Shown here: positions 15,373 to 24,136 of the stretch, piece after piece | How the letters are laid out: every line of letters starts with the position of its first letter | Position numbering within the stretch: position 1 is the stretch's first letter | Source: a virus | Reading direction: 5' to 3' (one strand) | IMG/VR virus record: IMGVR_UViG_3300013102_000030 | Location: 110,137-174,136 of that record | DNA length: 64,000 nucleotides | Translations under genes and position numbers: made by a program | The notes under the pieces: generated by a model | What the model was told of the DNA's origin: nothing | Seen by the model: only the letters and a program-made list of their open reading frames with translations | Databases searched by the model: none

Positions 15373-17469
15373 ATGGCTACTCAGTGGTCTGATATTTTCG
15401 CGCCCGTAATGGGACAAGGCCGAGAGATCCGTCAAGGGCAAGCTATGCTTGGTCAGGCGATCATCGACGCAATAGAGAACAAGACGAGCCTTCTGGCTCA
15501 AGCATCAACAGGTACCGGTAAATCCTTCGCCACTCTCATCCCGATCATCGATGCCATTCAAAAGGCACATGCCAAGGGACAAATCTACCGTGGAATTGTA
15601 TCCACTGAGACGCTGACCCTTCAGGATCAGTTGGTGAAGAAGGATCTTCCATTCCTTTCAACACTATACAAAGACTTTAGCTTCCGCAAGCTTATGGGCC
15701 GTACCAATTACCTGTGCCTTGAGGTTGCCGACAACGCCTCTGTTGGTGACATCGTCATGAACAAGATGGTCGAAAAGCTGAAGATGCGTGCCTCCAATCT
15801 TGGGAACGGAGAGCGTGCAGACGTAGAGCGGGTTTTGGGCCGCGAGATCACCAACGACCAGTGGTCCAAGATCGCTTCCTCCTCCACCTTCTGCCCGGAC
15901 AACCAGTGCAGCGGTAAGGTGTGCTTCTCCACCAAGGCACGAGCAGAAGCAATGAGTGCTGACCTTGTCGTCGTCAACCATGCCATCCTTGCTACCGACC
16001 TTGAGATGAAGGCCGGAGACCCGCTGGCAGATGGTATGCTGGGAATCTTCAACGTCCTTGCAGTCGATGAGGGGCACCAACTGGAGCCTGTCCTTGTGTC
16101 CCAGTGGACCAAGGAACTGACGGAGCGCGAGCTTGAAACCATGGCCGGTTCCGTCACTGATGGCGTTGAGACTGCCAAGTCAGCGGTATCCAACGCACAG
16201 ATCTCCTACACTGCCAACACCGCCATGGACGCTGTCCGTGATACACTCGCCAACATCAAGAAGTTCTTCTTCCTGCTGGATGAAGCACAGGGTGGAGAAT
16301 GGCAGGACTCCTCCACAGCACTCTCCCTGAAGTACCCTGTAGGCATGCCTTCCGGTCCTGTCGCGTTCGCCATGAATGAGTTTGAGACCGAGAACCCTGT
16401 CCGCCTTGCTCAGGCTGAGAAGCAGCTTGAAGAGGTCATCAAGTACCTTGAGCCTGCCCTTCAGACGGCACGCGAGAACAAGATCAAGGGTGTCCGCAAG
16501 ATCAGCAAGGGCCTCCGTGCCTCCAAAGACCTGCTGGACACGGTCAGGATCATGTCTAAGGCTCTGGAAACTGACGATGGGATCATTTCCCAGTACGGCA
16601 CATACGGTGCGTTGGTGGATGGCTGGGTCCGTAAGAAGGACGGCACTCCGGGAATGACGATCCGTCTGGTTCCGCTGGATGTCTCCGCACGTGCCAAGGC
16701 TCTGTGGGGCAAGGAGGGTGGACAAACCAACATTCTGCTCTCTGCCACCCTGACTGACCTGACGGACGGCTCCTTCCGGTACGCCCGTGAGTGTGTCGCC
16801 TTCCCGCCATCGGCTGAGATCAACGTGGACACTCCATTCTCGCTCCAGACGCAGCAGCTTGTCTACATCACTCCTGCCACCGGTACTCAGGTGGAAGGTG
16901 CGCGGTACGACTTCCAAGAGCTTCTTCAACTGATCAATGCTTCCCGTGGCAGTGCTCTCGTGCTCTTTACATCCCGTAAGGAACTGGACTATGCTGCTGA
17001 ACAGATCCTTCGCCTGAAGGCGCTGGGACACTTCCCGTATGAGGTCTTCGTACAGGAGAAGGATTCCAACAAGGATAAGCTGATGAAGGGCTTCAAGGCC
17101 GATACGCACTCCGTGCTGCTGGCAACCAAGTCCTTCTTCGTCGGCATTGACGTTCCGGGTGAGTCCCTGTCCCTCGTGGTCATGGTCAAGTTCCCGCTGC
17201 CGCGCTTCTCTGCGGAGTGCCGCCAGCAGATTACCCACTGGAAGTCAAGAGGCTTCCACCGCTGGTATGAGCGTGAGGCTCTGACCATCTTCCAGCAGGC
17301 ATCCGGCAGGCTCATCCGCTCCTCAGGTTGTAAAGGAGTCGTTGCCCTGCTAGACTTTAGAGCCATGGACACCACTTCCAACGTCTACAAGACAATGAAG
17401 CTGGGTGTTGACAGTCTCGGATCTCCGGTCACTCAGAACATTGGAGCCGTCCAGCAATTTGTAGCGTAA
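15373..17469 (+). CDS. dinG: DinG/XPD-like superfamily 2 helicase
   Basis: 698 residues. Walker A ASTGTGKSF near residue 41; four cysteines (YLCLE, FCPD, QCSG, VCF, about residues 118-185) placed as in the Fe-S domain of XPD/DinG; VVVNHAIL; Walker B variant DEGH near 233; motif VI QQASGRLIRS near residue 640. These enzymes unwind DNA 5' to 3', including R-loops. AAAAGGTAGG precedes the ATG. It heads an operon with the primase and is likely part of phage replication. Confidence 0.9.
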   Translation: MATQWSDIFAPVMGQGREIRQGQAMLGQAIIDAIENKTSLLAQASTGTGKSFATLIPIIDAIQKAHAKGQIYRGIVSTETLTLQDQLVKKDLPFLSTLYKDFSFRKLMGRTNYLCLEVADNASVGDIVMNKMVEKLKMRASNLGNGERADVERVLGREITNDQWSKIASSSTFCPDNQCSGKVCFSTKARAEAMSADLVVVNHAILATDLEMKAGDPLADGMLGIFNVLAVDEGHQLEPVLVSQWTKELTERELETMAGSVTDGVETAKSAVSNAQISYTANTAMDAVRDTLANIKKFFFLLDEAQGGEWQDSSTALSLKYPVGMPSGPVAFAMNEFETENPVRLAQAEKQLEEVIKYLEPALQTARENKIKGVRKISKGLRASKDLLDTVRIMSKALETDDGIISQYGTYGALVDGWVRKKDGTPGMTIRLVPLDVSARAKALWGKEGGQTNILLSATLTDLTDGSFRYARECVAFPPSAEINVDTPFSLQTQQLVYITPATGTQVEGARYDFQELLQLINASRGSALVLFTSRKELDYAAEQILRLKALGHFPYEVFVQEKDSNKDKLMKGFKADTHSVLLATKSFFVGIDVPGESLSLVVMVKFPLPRFSAECRQQITHWKSRGFHRWYEREALTIFQQASGRLIRSSGCKGVVALLDFRAMDTTSNVYKTMKLGVDSLGSPVTQNIGAVQQFVA

Positions 17470-17483
17470 AGGAAAAAGTCTAA

Positions 17484-18767
17484 GTGCGAGTACAACTCTC
17501 CGATGTTCACGGAGATATCAAGATCGATGCCTCACAGGCGGTGAGCTTCCTCAAGGCATGGTTCAATCCGGATGACGTGATCTCCCTCGTGGGACGGGCA
17601 TCCGAAAAGAAGGGCAAGCTGGATACCCTCTCCCAGTTCGTACCCGTCAAGGATCTTTACTCCCTCACGAATGAGGATCTGGACTCACTGGTTTTCTCTG
17701 ACGGTGAGAAGTGGAACCTCTATTTCGGTGCTGCTCCCGTCAAGGAAGCTGTCTCCCTGTTCCGTCGTGGAACTGAGGACAACATAGCACGGTTGGTAGG
17801 GGTTTGGGCTGATATCGATGTGAAGGAGGGCGGGTTCAATTCTCAGGATGAGATCCTGCTCTTCCTTCAGACCCTTGCGCTCCAGCCTACCATTGTGGTA
17901 GCATCAGGTTCTGGAGGCATTCACGCCTACTGGAAGCTGGATGAGAAGTCATCCGCAGCAGGCAAGACCCGTGAGACCTACAAGGAACTCACTCTTCGCT
18001 GGTGGGCCTACATCGATGACGCAGCAGGAGAATCCCGCAAGATCGACCGTCTCTATGACCTGACCCGAATCTTCCGGCTTCCCGGAAGTGCGTACTTCCC
18101 TCGTGAAGGTTCCGGAGGAAAGGCAGGCAGTGTCCGTCTTCTCTCTGTGAACTCCAACGTCTACTCCGCTGAGCAGATCCTGTCAATCTCACAGGCTGCT
18201 CACGTGAAGAAGGAAGAGGAACGCAAGCGCGTTGCCATGGAAGACAAGCAGCTTCGTGAGCGGACCATCGGTGAAGCCATGCGGCAGGTCAAGCTGGGCC
18301 ACGGCTATAAGTTTGAGGAGTATCAGAACTGGTCCGATGTCATGGCGTATGCTGAGATTGAGGACTACGTCAACACCAGCTATACGTGGGACTTCCTGAG
18401 GGATTACGGCTGGACATTCCTGCGGACTCTGCGGGACGGCTCCGATGAGTGGGCGCGTCCGGGACGAAACGAACGCTCTGCGGTGGTCAACTACCGTGAA
18501 GATGACAGGGGACCGGCATCACCGGTCATGAGCCTGCTGTCCATGTCCGATGAAACCGGACTGCTGGATCTGTTCGATGCCAACGTACCTTTGACCAAGT
18601 TCAGAGTCATGCTACGCTACAAATATCAGGACAATGGGCTTGCCATGGTCGATGACATGCGGGATGAAGTTGTGTCCTTCATGAAGGCCAAGGAAGTAGC
18701 CCTCAAGCAGGAACAGGTCTACGCGCAGTACGCGCTCAATCTCACCAATCAATTCAGGAAGGCATAA
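17484..18767 (+). CDS. Archaeo-eukaryotic-type primase (RepB-primase-like)
   Basis: 427 residues from a GTG. The primase-polymerase core is visible as DxD in WADIDVK (D110, D112), the sxH motif in GSGGIHAYWKL (H147) and a later RIFRLPGSAYFP segment. This resembles RepB-type/AEP primases of plasmids and phages. The C-terminal ~200 residues are helical without clear motifs. Between the DinG helicase and the SF3 helicase it completes a phage replication set. Rejected alternative: a bacterial DnaG-type primase, because no zinc finger or Toprim motif is present. Confidence 0.8.
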   Translation: MRVQLSDVHGDIKIDASQAVSFLKAWFNPDDVISLVGRASEKKGKLDTLSQFVPVKDLYSLTNEDLDSLVFSDGEKWNLYFGAAPVKEAVSLFRRGTEDNIARLVGVWADIDVKEGGFNSQDEILLFLQTLALQPTIVVASGSGGIHAYWKLDEKSSAAGKTRETYKELTLRWWAYIDDAAGESRKIDRLYDLTRIFRLPGSAYFPREGSGGKAGSVRLLSVNSNVYSAEQILSISQAAHVKKEEERKRVAMEDKQLRERTIGEAMRQVKLGHGYKFEEYQNWSDVMAYAEIEDYVNTSYTWDFLRDYGWTFLRTLRDGSDEWARPGRNERSAVVNYREDDRGPASPVMSLLSMSDETGLLDLFDANVPLTKFRVMLRYKYQDNGLAMVDDMRDEVVSFMKAKEVALKQEQVYAQYALNLTNQFRKA

Positions 18768-18790
18768 CCATCTCTTACATCTACGACAAA

Positions 18791-18907
18791 ATGCTCTACG
18801 TCTACTGCTACATTGAGGTCTTCGTGTGGCAGCAGGTTGAACGGGTCCGGGACTTCCGTGCGAACGTCCAGTGGATCAAGAAGAACGGAGTCTACAGGGG
18901 GGAATGA
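18791..18907 (+). CDS. Small Tyr/Val-rich protein, start uncertain
   Basis: 38 residues from ATG 18791 (LYVYCYIEVF, then a basic helix). A strong AGGAAGG ends 7 bases before an in-frame ATC at 18770, which gives 45 residues; the ATG itself has no ribosome-binding site. It overlaps the next gene by 4 bases (ATGA). Unrecognised. Confidence 0.5.
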   Translation: MLYVYCYIEVFVWQQVERVRDFRANVQWIKKNGVYRGE

Positions 18908-19521
18908 AGCTCTTTGACAAGCTCTCCCGCCTCAAACCGGAGAGCGATACGGTAGAGGTCTTTGAAGCAACTTATGACCAGCTTCGGCAAGACATCAGTG
19001 GCTTCCTGAACCAACGTGAGATCCGTGGATACCTGCGGGGAAGTGGAAGGGATGAGGACACAACAGAATTCGAAGACCTGCTTATCGGTGCCGACGTTCT
19101 GTTCTGCTCCCTGAAGGCTGTCCTTGAGTCCATGAATGAGGCTCAGGAGATCATCAACAACTGGGATGAGGAAGACACAGAAGAGTCTCCTGAGTACGCT
19201 CAAGCGTTGGGAGAAGTCATGATGACCAAGCGACTCTTCCTCAAGCTTGTCCGTGATTACGAGCGGCTGGAGGATGCCCGAGCATACAGCATGCGGGACG
19301 CGCTGGAGAGGAGCCGTCCGGGTGCCTATGGGTACAACGGGGGCGCATCTAGGGTAGACAAGCAGACTGTCCGAGTATCCTTCTCCAGTGTCCAGTCCTA
19401 TCGACGTGATGGAGACAGGCGGGATATCCCTCATCCGCGCCAGTTCAAGGGGTACTCGTACACTACAAACAGGCCATCCTTCAGTACAACCACCCTTCCT
19501 AAAGACTGGAAGATCTTCTAA
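18904..19521 (+). CDS. Unknown acidic protein with basic tail
   Basis: 205 residues. ATG 18904 overlaps the stop of the small gene before it; a GTG at 18871 has no ribosome-binding site. The first 140 residues are acidic and helical (NNWDEEDTEESPEY); the last 60 are basic and Ser/Tyr/Arg-rich and look disordered, perhaps binding nucleic acid. Last gene of the helicase-primase operon; a terminator follows. Confidence 0.7.
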   Translation: MKLFDKLSRLKPESDTVEVFEATYDQLRQDISGFLNQREIRGYLRGSGRDEDTTEFEDLLIGADVLFCSLKAVLESMNEAQEIINNWDEEDTEESPEYAQALGEVMMTKRLFLKLVRDYERLEDARAYSMRDALERSRPGAYGYNGGASRVDKQTVRVSFSSVQSYRRDGDRRDIPHPRQFKGYSYTTNRPSFSTTTLPKDWKIF

Positions 19522-19527
19522 GCGTCT

Positions 19528-19555
19528 CCCCTCTCTGCTTGCAGGGAGGGGTTTG
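19528..19555 (+). terminator. Rho-independent terminator
   Basis: 10-bp stem (19528-19537 with 19542-19551, one G-T pair), CTTG loop, short T tract. Confidence 0.75.
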
Positions 19556-19585
19556 ACGTTTCAAGGTAAATGAAAGGCTAAAGAA

Positions 19586-19870
19586 ATCACTGTAACACGC
19601 GGTACAAGCAACTCAAACGAAAGGGGATCTGCTGAAGCCAGACGCATACGCAAGCAATGGCTGCTGGATGTCTTCGGCAACGGAACCATAGCGTTCTGCT
19701 GCTTCCATGGCTGCAAGGAAGCCCTCACCTTTGAGACTATCACAGTTGATCGAATCCAACCCGGATGTGAGGGCGGCACCTATCGTCGCGGAAACATCCG
19801 TCCCATGTGCGGATTCCACAACTCATCCACAGGCTCCAAACTGGGCCATGAGAGAAAGAAAAAGAAATGA
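19586..19870 (+). CDS. HNH endonuclease with apparent ATC start
   Basis: 94 residues: FCCFHGC (zinc side), TITVDRIQPG, GGTYRRGNIRPMC and HNSS, the core of the small phage HNH proteins I know. The frame opens after a TGA at 19571 and has no ATG, GTG or TTG before the catalytic core. From memory, related proteins begin M-T-V-T-R-G, and here I-T-V-T-R-G begins exactly at ATC 19586, eight bases after GAAAGG. So ATC is the best start. HNH proteins cut DNA and often assist packaging or homing. The stop overlaps the next ATG. Confidence 0.75.
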   Translation: MTVTRGTSNSNERGSAEARRIRKQWLLDVFGNGTIAFCCFHGCKEALTFETITVDRIQPGCEGGTYRRGNIRPMCGFHNSSTGSKLGHERKKKK

Positions 19871-20259
19871 CGAAACACTACAATGAACTCAACATCACCT
19901 ACAAGCATGGTGATGGACGAACGTTCCGCCTTGAACGTGGAAAGGCCACCATCGATCTCGGATATGAATCGCATGGGATGTTCGTAATGAAGCTCAAGTA
20001 TGACTGGGGAGCATACTGCTACAACTCCATCCTTCTTGATGACAAGGATGAGTTTGACATCCCCGAAGATAAGAAGTATATGGGAGACCTCATCAAGGCG
20101 GTCCTCAAGGTGTTCGGAACGGACTACCTCTCTACCATCAAGGATCTTGAGACGTACATCATCTTCAACGACAAGAGAGATCCTGTTGGTTTTGTCAACA
20201 TCAAGGACAGTCAGAACTACATCATCTTTGACGACTTCTTCAAACTGTATACCAAGTAG
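19867..20259 (+). CDS. Unknown small protein
   Basis: 130 residues, ATGA overlap with the HNH gene. Strand-rich with several Tyr/Phe and Asp (GAYCYNSILLDD, TYIIFND, NYIIFDDFF), low in Ala and Arg, so probably a compact alpha-beta fold. No motif recognised. Confidence 0.7.
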   Translation: MTKHYNELNITYKHGDGRTFRLERGKATIDLGYESHGMFVMKLKYDWGAYCYNSILLDDKDEFDIPEDKKYMGDLIKAVLKVFGTDYLSTIKDLETYIIFNDKRDPVGFVNIKDSQNYIIFDDFFKLYTK

Positions 20260-20275
20260 ACCCAAAAAGGAAAGT

Positions 20276-20326
20276 ATGGTATCATTGATTGTCCCCAAGG
20301 ACAAGGCAATATCAAAGAAATTTTAG
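20276..20326 (+). CDS. Possible 16-residue leader ORF
   Basis: ATG with AAAAAGGAAA just upstream, ending 6 bases before the next gene. Sequence MVSLIVPKDKAISKKF. Could be a coupling peptide or chance. Confidence 0.25.
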   Translation: MVSLIVPKDKAISKKF

Positions 20327-20332
20327 GAACCA

Positions 20333-20671
20333 ATGATCGACAAGACAAAAACACGAGCAGACTACGCCCCCAATGAGAAGAAAGTATGGCGCGGTGAATC
20401 TGCACAGCAGGTCTTCCTCCCTGAAGAGATGGAGAAGGAAGTCACTGAGGACGGGAAGCAGAAGTTCCCACCCGGAATCTACTTCCTCGCCATCGAAGAA
20501 CTACAAGGCGCATGGATTGACGGTGAGTGGGAAGAAGCTGGCTTTGATGCTGACGGCAACGAAATCCCCCGTTCCCGCAGGTACGTCCTGAAGCGCTTCA
20601 CCGAAACTGGCTTTGCCGAGAACGCGTTCTCTGCTGGCTATGCTGGACCTCGCAAGTACCAGAAAAACTAA
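20333..20671 (+). CDS. Unknown acidic protein before SF3 helicase
   Basis: 112 residues, ATG with TAGGAA upstream. Acidic first half (PEEMEKEVTEDG), then a Trp/Gly-containing centre and a basic end with SRRYVLKRF. No family recognised. Just upstream of the helicase and probably in its operon. Confidence 0.65.
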   Translation: MIDKTKTRADYAPNEKKVWRGESAQQVFLPEEMEKEVTEDGKQKFPPGIYFLAIEELQGAWIDGEWEEAGFDADGNEIPRSRRYVLKRFTETGFAENAFSAGYAGPRKYQKN

Positions 20672-20719
20672 TTGACGCAGTGACAAGGAAAATATGAATC
20701 TAAACACAAAAGGCACAAC

Positions 20720-22378
20720 ATGGGAGAAACCGAAACACTTCAAAACCTCTTCGTCACGCTCAAGCTTGACAAGTGGGGAGAAGAGCTTGTAGGTCAGAAA
20801 TTTGACTACAGCAACTTTGACATCACACTGGCAGAGAACACCCTTCCGCGTACCGAACTGAAGGCTGCTAAGGCTATTCGGGACAAGTTTGAGAGTGTCC
20901 TCTCCTACACAGAAGCACGTAACCAGTGGTATCTGTGGGATGGCCGTATCCACACTCCCTGTGAGGGTGATGGTATTGCCATCAAGGTAGCAAAGTACTA
21001 CTATAAAGCTATGGCGGATGCCCTTGAGTTCATCAAGGGTTACTACGATGTACTGGCCCGTCAGGCAGCTTCCTCCGGTAGTGCCACGGCAGCAGACGAT
21101 GCCAAGAAGATCCGCGCCCTGTACGACAAGGGAGAGATCGCCAAGCACAAGAACTTCCGTGATAGGATGGCAAGCGATTCAGGAATGAACGCGCTCATCC
21201 GTGTCATGAAGACCGAGTGTGACGTGCCTTCCGACTACTACGACAACGATCAGCGCTGGTTCGTCATGCGTGACTTCGTGTTGGATCTTGACGCTCTCCG
21301 TAACGGTGAGTGGAAGATGGTTCCGCATGATGCAGCACGGCCTGTCACCAAGTACTTTGATGCCAACTACGACGGCAAGAAGAACCTTGGCTACTGGGAT
21401 GAGTTTCTGGAACGGTCCATTCCCTCAAAGGAAGCACGTGACTACCTCCAGAAGGTCACAGGAGCCGCGTTCATGGGTGAGTCGAAGCTTCGTACCATCC
21501 TGAACCTGCACGGCCCTCCGGGGTCCGGTAAATCCGTCTTCATCAACACCTTCTTCAAGCTCGGGAAGTCCGGAGCAGGATACACCTGTATGCCTGACTC
21601 CAAGTCCATCATCAAGGTCTCGGGACAGAACTTTGAGCAGGACTCCTTCAAGGGCAGGCGCTTCATTGGTGTGTCCGAACCTCCCATGGGAGACTCAGTT
21701 GACAATGAGTTCCTGAAGAAGTTCACTGGTGATGAGTGGGTTGAAACCCGTACCCTGAACGTGAAGAGCGCTGGATGGGTTCCTCAAGGTGTACTCTTCG
21801 TGGCCTCCAACAAGCCACTGAAGATCAACACCCGTGACAAAGCCATCGTTGAGCGCGTGCAGATGATTGAGTTTCCTATCGAGTTCGAAAAGGATCACCC
21901 TGATCCCGCCCGTCGTCGTATCAAGGGACTTGAGGATCTGATCATGGAAGACCGTGAGCGTGTGCTTGCATGGGTAATCCGTGGTATGCTGGATTTCGTC
22001 AAGGAGGGAAGGCAACTGAATCCTCCGGCTGAAGTAATCCAGCTTCAGGCGAGTGTTGTCACAGAAGCTTCCACGGCCCTTCGCTGGGTTGAAGACTTCA
22101 TTGAAGACGGCCTGATTGTTGTGGATTTCGATGCACAGCCTCAGTACTTCATCCCCATCAACGATGCTTACGCACGTTACCAACTGTGGATCACCATGAA
22201 CGGTGAACACAAACCTCTTCCGAAGAGGTACTTCCAACAGGATATTGAGAACAAGTATGGCCTGAAGGTCCGTGAAGGCGGACAGGCAAGGTTCCTAGGT
22301 CTCACAGTCACAGCGGAATACAGGAGAGTGCACGGAGCACACGGGGTTGCGGCCCTTGCGAGCGCCGGAGCTTTCTAA
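20720..22378 (+). CDS. SF3 helicase (phage/plasmid D5-like)
   Basis: 552 residues. Walker A GPPGSGKSVF near residue 268, the D5-type segment around FKGRRFIGVSEPP (motif B region), and motif C VLFVASNKPLKI, then RVQMIEFP. This matches superfamily 3 replicative helicases of the poxvirus D5/P4-alpha group, which form hexamers. The N-terminal ~200 residues lack a visible primase motif; a separate primase lies 2 kb upstream. A Gly/Ala-rich tail ends the protein. AAAGG precedes the ATG. Confidence 0.87.
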   Translation: MGETETLQNLFVTLKLDKWGEELVGQKFDYSNFDITLAENTLPRTELKAAKAIRDKFESVLSYTEARNQWYLWDGRIHTPCEGDGIAIKVAKYYYKAMADALEFIKGYYDVLARQAASSGSATAADDAKKIRALYDKGEIAKHKNFRDRMASDSGMNALIRVMKTECDVPSDYYDNDQRWFVMRDFVLDLDALRNGEWKMVPHDAARPVTKYFDANYDGKKNLGYWDEFLERSIPSKEARDYLQKVTGAAFMGESKLRTILNLHGPPGSGKSVFINTFFKLGKSGAGYTCMPDSKSIIKVSGQNFEQDSFKGRRFIGVSEPPMGDSVDNEFLKKFTGDEWVETRTLNVKSAGWVPQGVLFVASNKPLKINTRDKAIVERVQMIEFPIEFEKDHPDPARRRIKGLEDLIMEDRERVLAWVIRGMLDFVKEGRQLNPPAEVIQLQASVVTEASTALRWVEDFIEDGLIVVDFDAQPQYFIPINDAYARYQLWITMNGEHKPLPKRYFQQDIENKYGLKVREGGQARFLGLTVTAEYRRVHGAHGVAALASAGAF

Positions 22379-22381
22379 GGG

Positions 22382-22409
22382 AATGCCCTGCTGGTCAGGG
22401 CATTTCTTG
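22382..22409 (+). terminator. Rho-independent terminator
   Basis: 9-bp stem AATGCCCTG (22382-22390 with 22396-22404), 5-base loop, then TCTTGT. Confidence 0.75.
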
Positions 22410-22447
22410 TACTATCAATCTAAACCATGAAAGAGAGCTATACACAT

Positions 22448-22732
22448 ATGTCAGAACTGTCCGGTGAAAAGATCGAGCGACTTCTCTGGAAGGCAGGGTG
22501 CGAAGTTGAACACAACGACGGCTTGGAAGAGATCAGCCCGATCAAGGTGACTGTGGGGGACACCGTAGTTATCATCTCGGAAGCATGGTTCGAAGAGGGA
22601 GAGTGGTTCGTTGACACTGACACCCTCACGCTGGATAAGCTGGTAGAGGGTGAGAAGGTCGATGAGGACTTGGACTTCATTGACACGGAGGAAGACCTCG
22701 TGGAACACATCCTGAAGCTGGGAGGGGAATGA
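22448..22732 (+). CDS. Small very acidic protein
   Basis: 94 residues from ATG 22448 (AAAGAGAG upstream); an in-frame ATG at 22427 is the alternative. Over a quarter of residues are Asp/Glu, mostly in the C-terminal half (EDLDFIDTEEDL). An acidic DNA-mimic role is possible but unproven. Overlaps the next gene by 4 bases. Confidence 0.65.
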   Translation: MSELSGEKIERLLWKAGCEVEHNDGLEEISPIKVTVGDTVVIISEAWFEEGEWFVDTDTLTLDKLVEGEKVDEDLDFIDTEEDLVEHILKLGGE

Positions 22733-22896
22733 AAGGCTCAATCGTCCGTATAGCTCCCAAGTTTCCCATGCCCACCGGCTACGAGCGCAGGGGCAAGGTC
22801 ATCGGAGAGAATGAGACCTCAGTCGTTGTCCAGATCGAAGACAAGCCTGTGTCCATCCTCGTCCGCAAGACCCACATTGCCGTGATGTCGGCATGA
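22729..22896 (+). CDS. Small basic beta-rich protein
   Basis: 55 residues from ATG 22729 right after GGAGGGG. Strand-like and basic (GSIVRIAPKFP, GYERRGKVIG, TSVVVQIEDK, SILVRK), a possible minimal SH3/OB-like barrel. Coupled on both sides by ATGA overlaps. Confidence 0.6.
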   Translation: MKGSIVRIAPKFPMPTGYERRGKVIGENETSVVVQIEDKPVSILVRKTHIAVMSA

Positions 22897-23039
22897 CATT
22901 CAAAGAAAAGTTCCAAAACTGGGTAGACCGTACCTATTACACGTGGTACGCTTGTCGAAGAGGCAAGCACTACATGAAGTTCAGTGGCTGCGTCTACTGT
23001 GGAAGCACTGAGTACCGGGCAACAAATTACCGGGATTAG
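22893..23039 (+). CDS. Small Cys-containing protein
   Basis: 48 residues. WYACRRGKHYMKFSGCVYC shows a Cys/His set that could bind zinc. ATGA overlap with the preceding gene. Unrecognised. Confidence 0.55.
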   Translation: MTFKEKFQNWVDRTYYTWYACRRGKHYMKFSGCVYCGSTEYRATNYRD

Positions 23040-23042
23040 CGC

Positions 23043-23071
23043 TTGACAGGGTTCCAGAACTCCGATAGTCT
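23043..23071 (+). promoter_or_regulatory. TAGTCT-family promoter
   Basis: TTGACA, 17 bases, TAGTCT, followed by TTAG. The AGAACTCCGA-TAGTCTTT core is almost identical to the promoter at 41306. Confidence 0.85.
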
Positions 23072-23116
23072 TTAGATATCAGAGCAACACCGACAACCAA
23101 CTGGGAGGAAAATACA

Positions 23117-23518
23117 ATGGCAAAGACAGCAGTCAAGGCAAAGCCCACCACTATCGCGGAGGAGCTTGCAGCGGTTGAAGCGGAACGCACGCGTCCGTCG
23201 AAGCCGATCTCACCGTCCGCCTACAAACTGGTGGAAGAGATGCACGACATCAACGAATTCCTCGCTCCGTACATTGCACGGAAGGAGGAGATCAAGGCCA
23301 AGGTCGCCGCCGAGATGGACCGCAAGGGCGTTGATGTCCTGACCCGCAGGGGCGTGGAAGTCGTCTCCCGTGACGAATACGAGTCCACGTCCTCCGACAT
23401 CAAGGGTCTGGAGAAGACCTTCCCGGAGATCGCTGCTCAGTTCATCAAGCACTCCAAGAAGTTCCGGTTCAACTGGAAGAAGCGGGTCACGTCGGCAGCA
23501 CCCGTCATCCCCGAATAG
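23117..23518 (+). CDS. Unknown helical protein with YqaJ-associated-like C-terminus
   Basis: 133 residues, ATG with GGGAGGAAA upstream. N-terminal charged helices, then VLTRRGVEVVSRDEY and DIKGLEKTFPEIAAQF, a pattern like the short segment found after phage exonuclease domains (D-x-K-x-L-K..P-E). No catalytic residues, so it may be a stand-alone accessory of that kind. First gene under its promoter; a hairpin follows. Confidence 0.65.
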   Translation: MAKTAVKAKPTTIAEELAAVEAERTRPSKPISPSAYKLVEEMHDINEFLAPYIARKEEIKAKVAAEMDRKGVDVLTRRGVEVVSRDEYESTSSDIKGLEKTFPEIAAQFIKHSKKFRFNWKKRVTSAAPVIPE

Positions 23519-23525
23519 CTGGTAC

Positions 23526-23549
23526 GGCGGTAGCTCTCGGGCTACCGCC
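23526..23549 (+). terminator. GC-rich hairpin, possible terminator without T-run
   Basis: 9-bp stem GGCGGTAGC (23526-23534 with 23541-23549), 6-base loop, no T tract. Such hairpins end transcripts in some actinobacteria, or stabilise the mRNA. Confidence 0.5.
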
Positions 23550-23572
23550 CCAGCCTGACCAAGGAAAAGAAC

Positions 23573-23830
23573 ATGACAACCCAGAACTACGATGTGCTCC
23601 GTGACCAGATCAAGAGCACCATCAGCAACATCGAACACAACACCGTCACCCGTGAGGACCGCGTCTTCATCACTCATCTGCTGGAAGAGGTCCAGTCCCA
23701 TCTTGACACCGTGGAGAATCCCGGATACTTCGGATTCGCCCTGATTGGTCAGGCGTTTCAAGATGTGGTAGGCTCAACGCAGGAACTCATCAACGACGGT
23801 CTGATACAGGAAGAGAAGACCTCCGAATGA
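23573..23830 (+). CDS. Unknown small helical protein
   Basis: 85 residues, ATG with CAAGGAAAAG upstream. Helical and acidic (FITHLLEEVQSHLDTV). Ends in a 4-base overlap with the next gene. No family recognised. Confidence 0.65.
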   Translation: MTTQNYDVLRDQIKSTISNIEHNTVTREDRVFITHLLEEVQSHLDTVENPGYFGFALIGQAFQDVVGSTQELINDGLIQEEKTSE

Positions 23831-24105
23831 TGATTCAACCCATGCTCCCGGCACTTCCACCAGCCATGAGCCACATCCCGGCCCGATCTCCTGAGTGGAA
23901 GAGCCACGAGAACATCGGCCATGCCAAGAACGCTGTCTCCCAGAAGGTACCACTGACCTCTTGGGGAAGCCGGAGGGCAGGCGCACTGTGTGACATGCAC
24001 ATCTTCGTCTTGGAAGATGGGCAGTATGTTCCCAAGTGGGTAATCCCTCAGGGAATGCAGTTCGCTGATCTTCCATGGAAGAACGAAAAGAAGCAACGCC
24101 CTTGA
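23827..24105 (+). CDS. Unknown small protein
   Basis: 92 residues starting MMIQPM at an ATGA overlap. Pro-rich start, then LCDMHIFVLEDGQYVPKWVIPQGM, suggesting a small strand-rich domain. Its stop lies within the -35 of the RNA promoter that follows. Confidence 0.6.
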   Translation: MMIQPMLPALPPAMSHIPARSPEWKSHENIGHAKNAVSQKVPLTSWGSRRAGALCDMHIFVLEDGQYVPKWVIPQGMQFADLPWKNEKKQRP

Positions 24106-24130
24106 CTTTCCAGTCGTGGTCCTGTAAAAT
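24102..24130 (+). promoter_or_regulatory. Promoter of a structured RNA
   Basis: TTGACT, 17 bases, TAAAAT: near consensus. No translatable start follows for over 150 bases. Confidence 0.8.
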
Positions 24131-24136
24131 GGATCA

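Noticed and set aside
16180-17238. 352-codon minus-strand ORF
   Set aside because: Antisense shadow of the DinG-type helicase gene.
19867-20259. HNH and following gene as one frameshifted gene
   Set aside because: They have a normal ATGA overlap and unrelated compositions.
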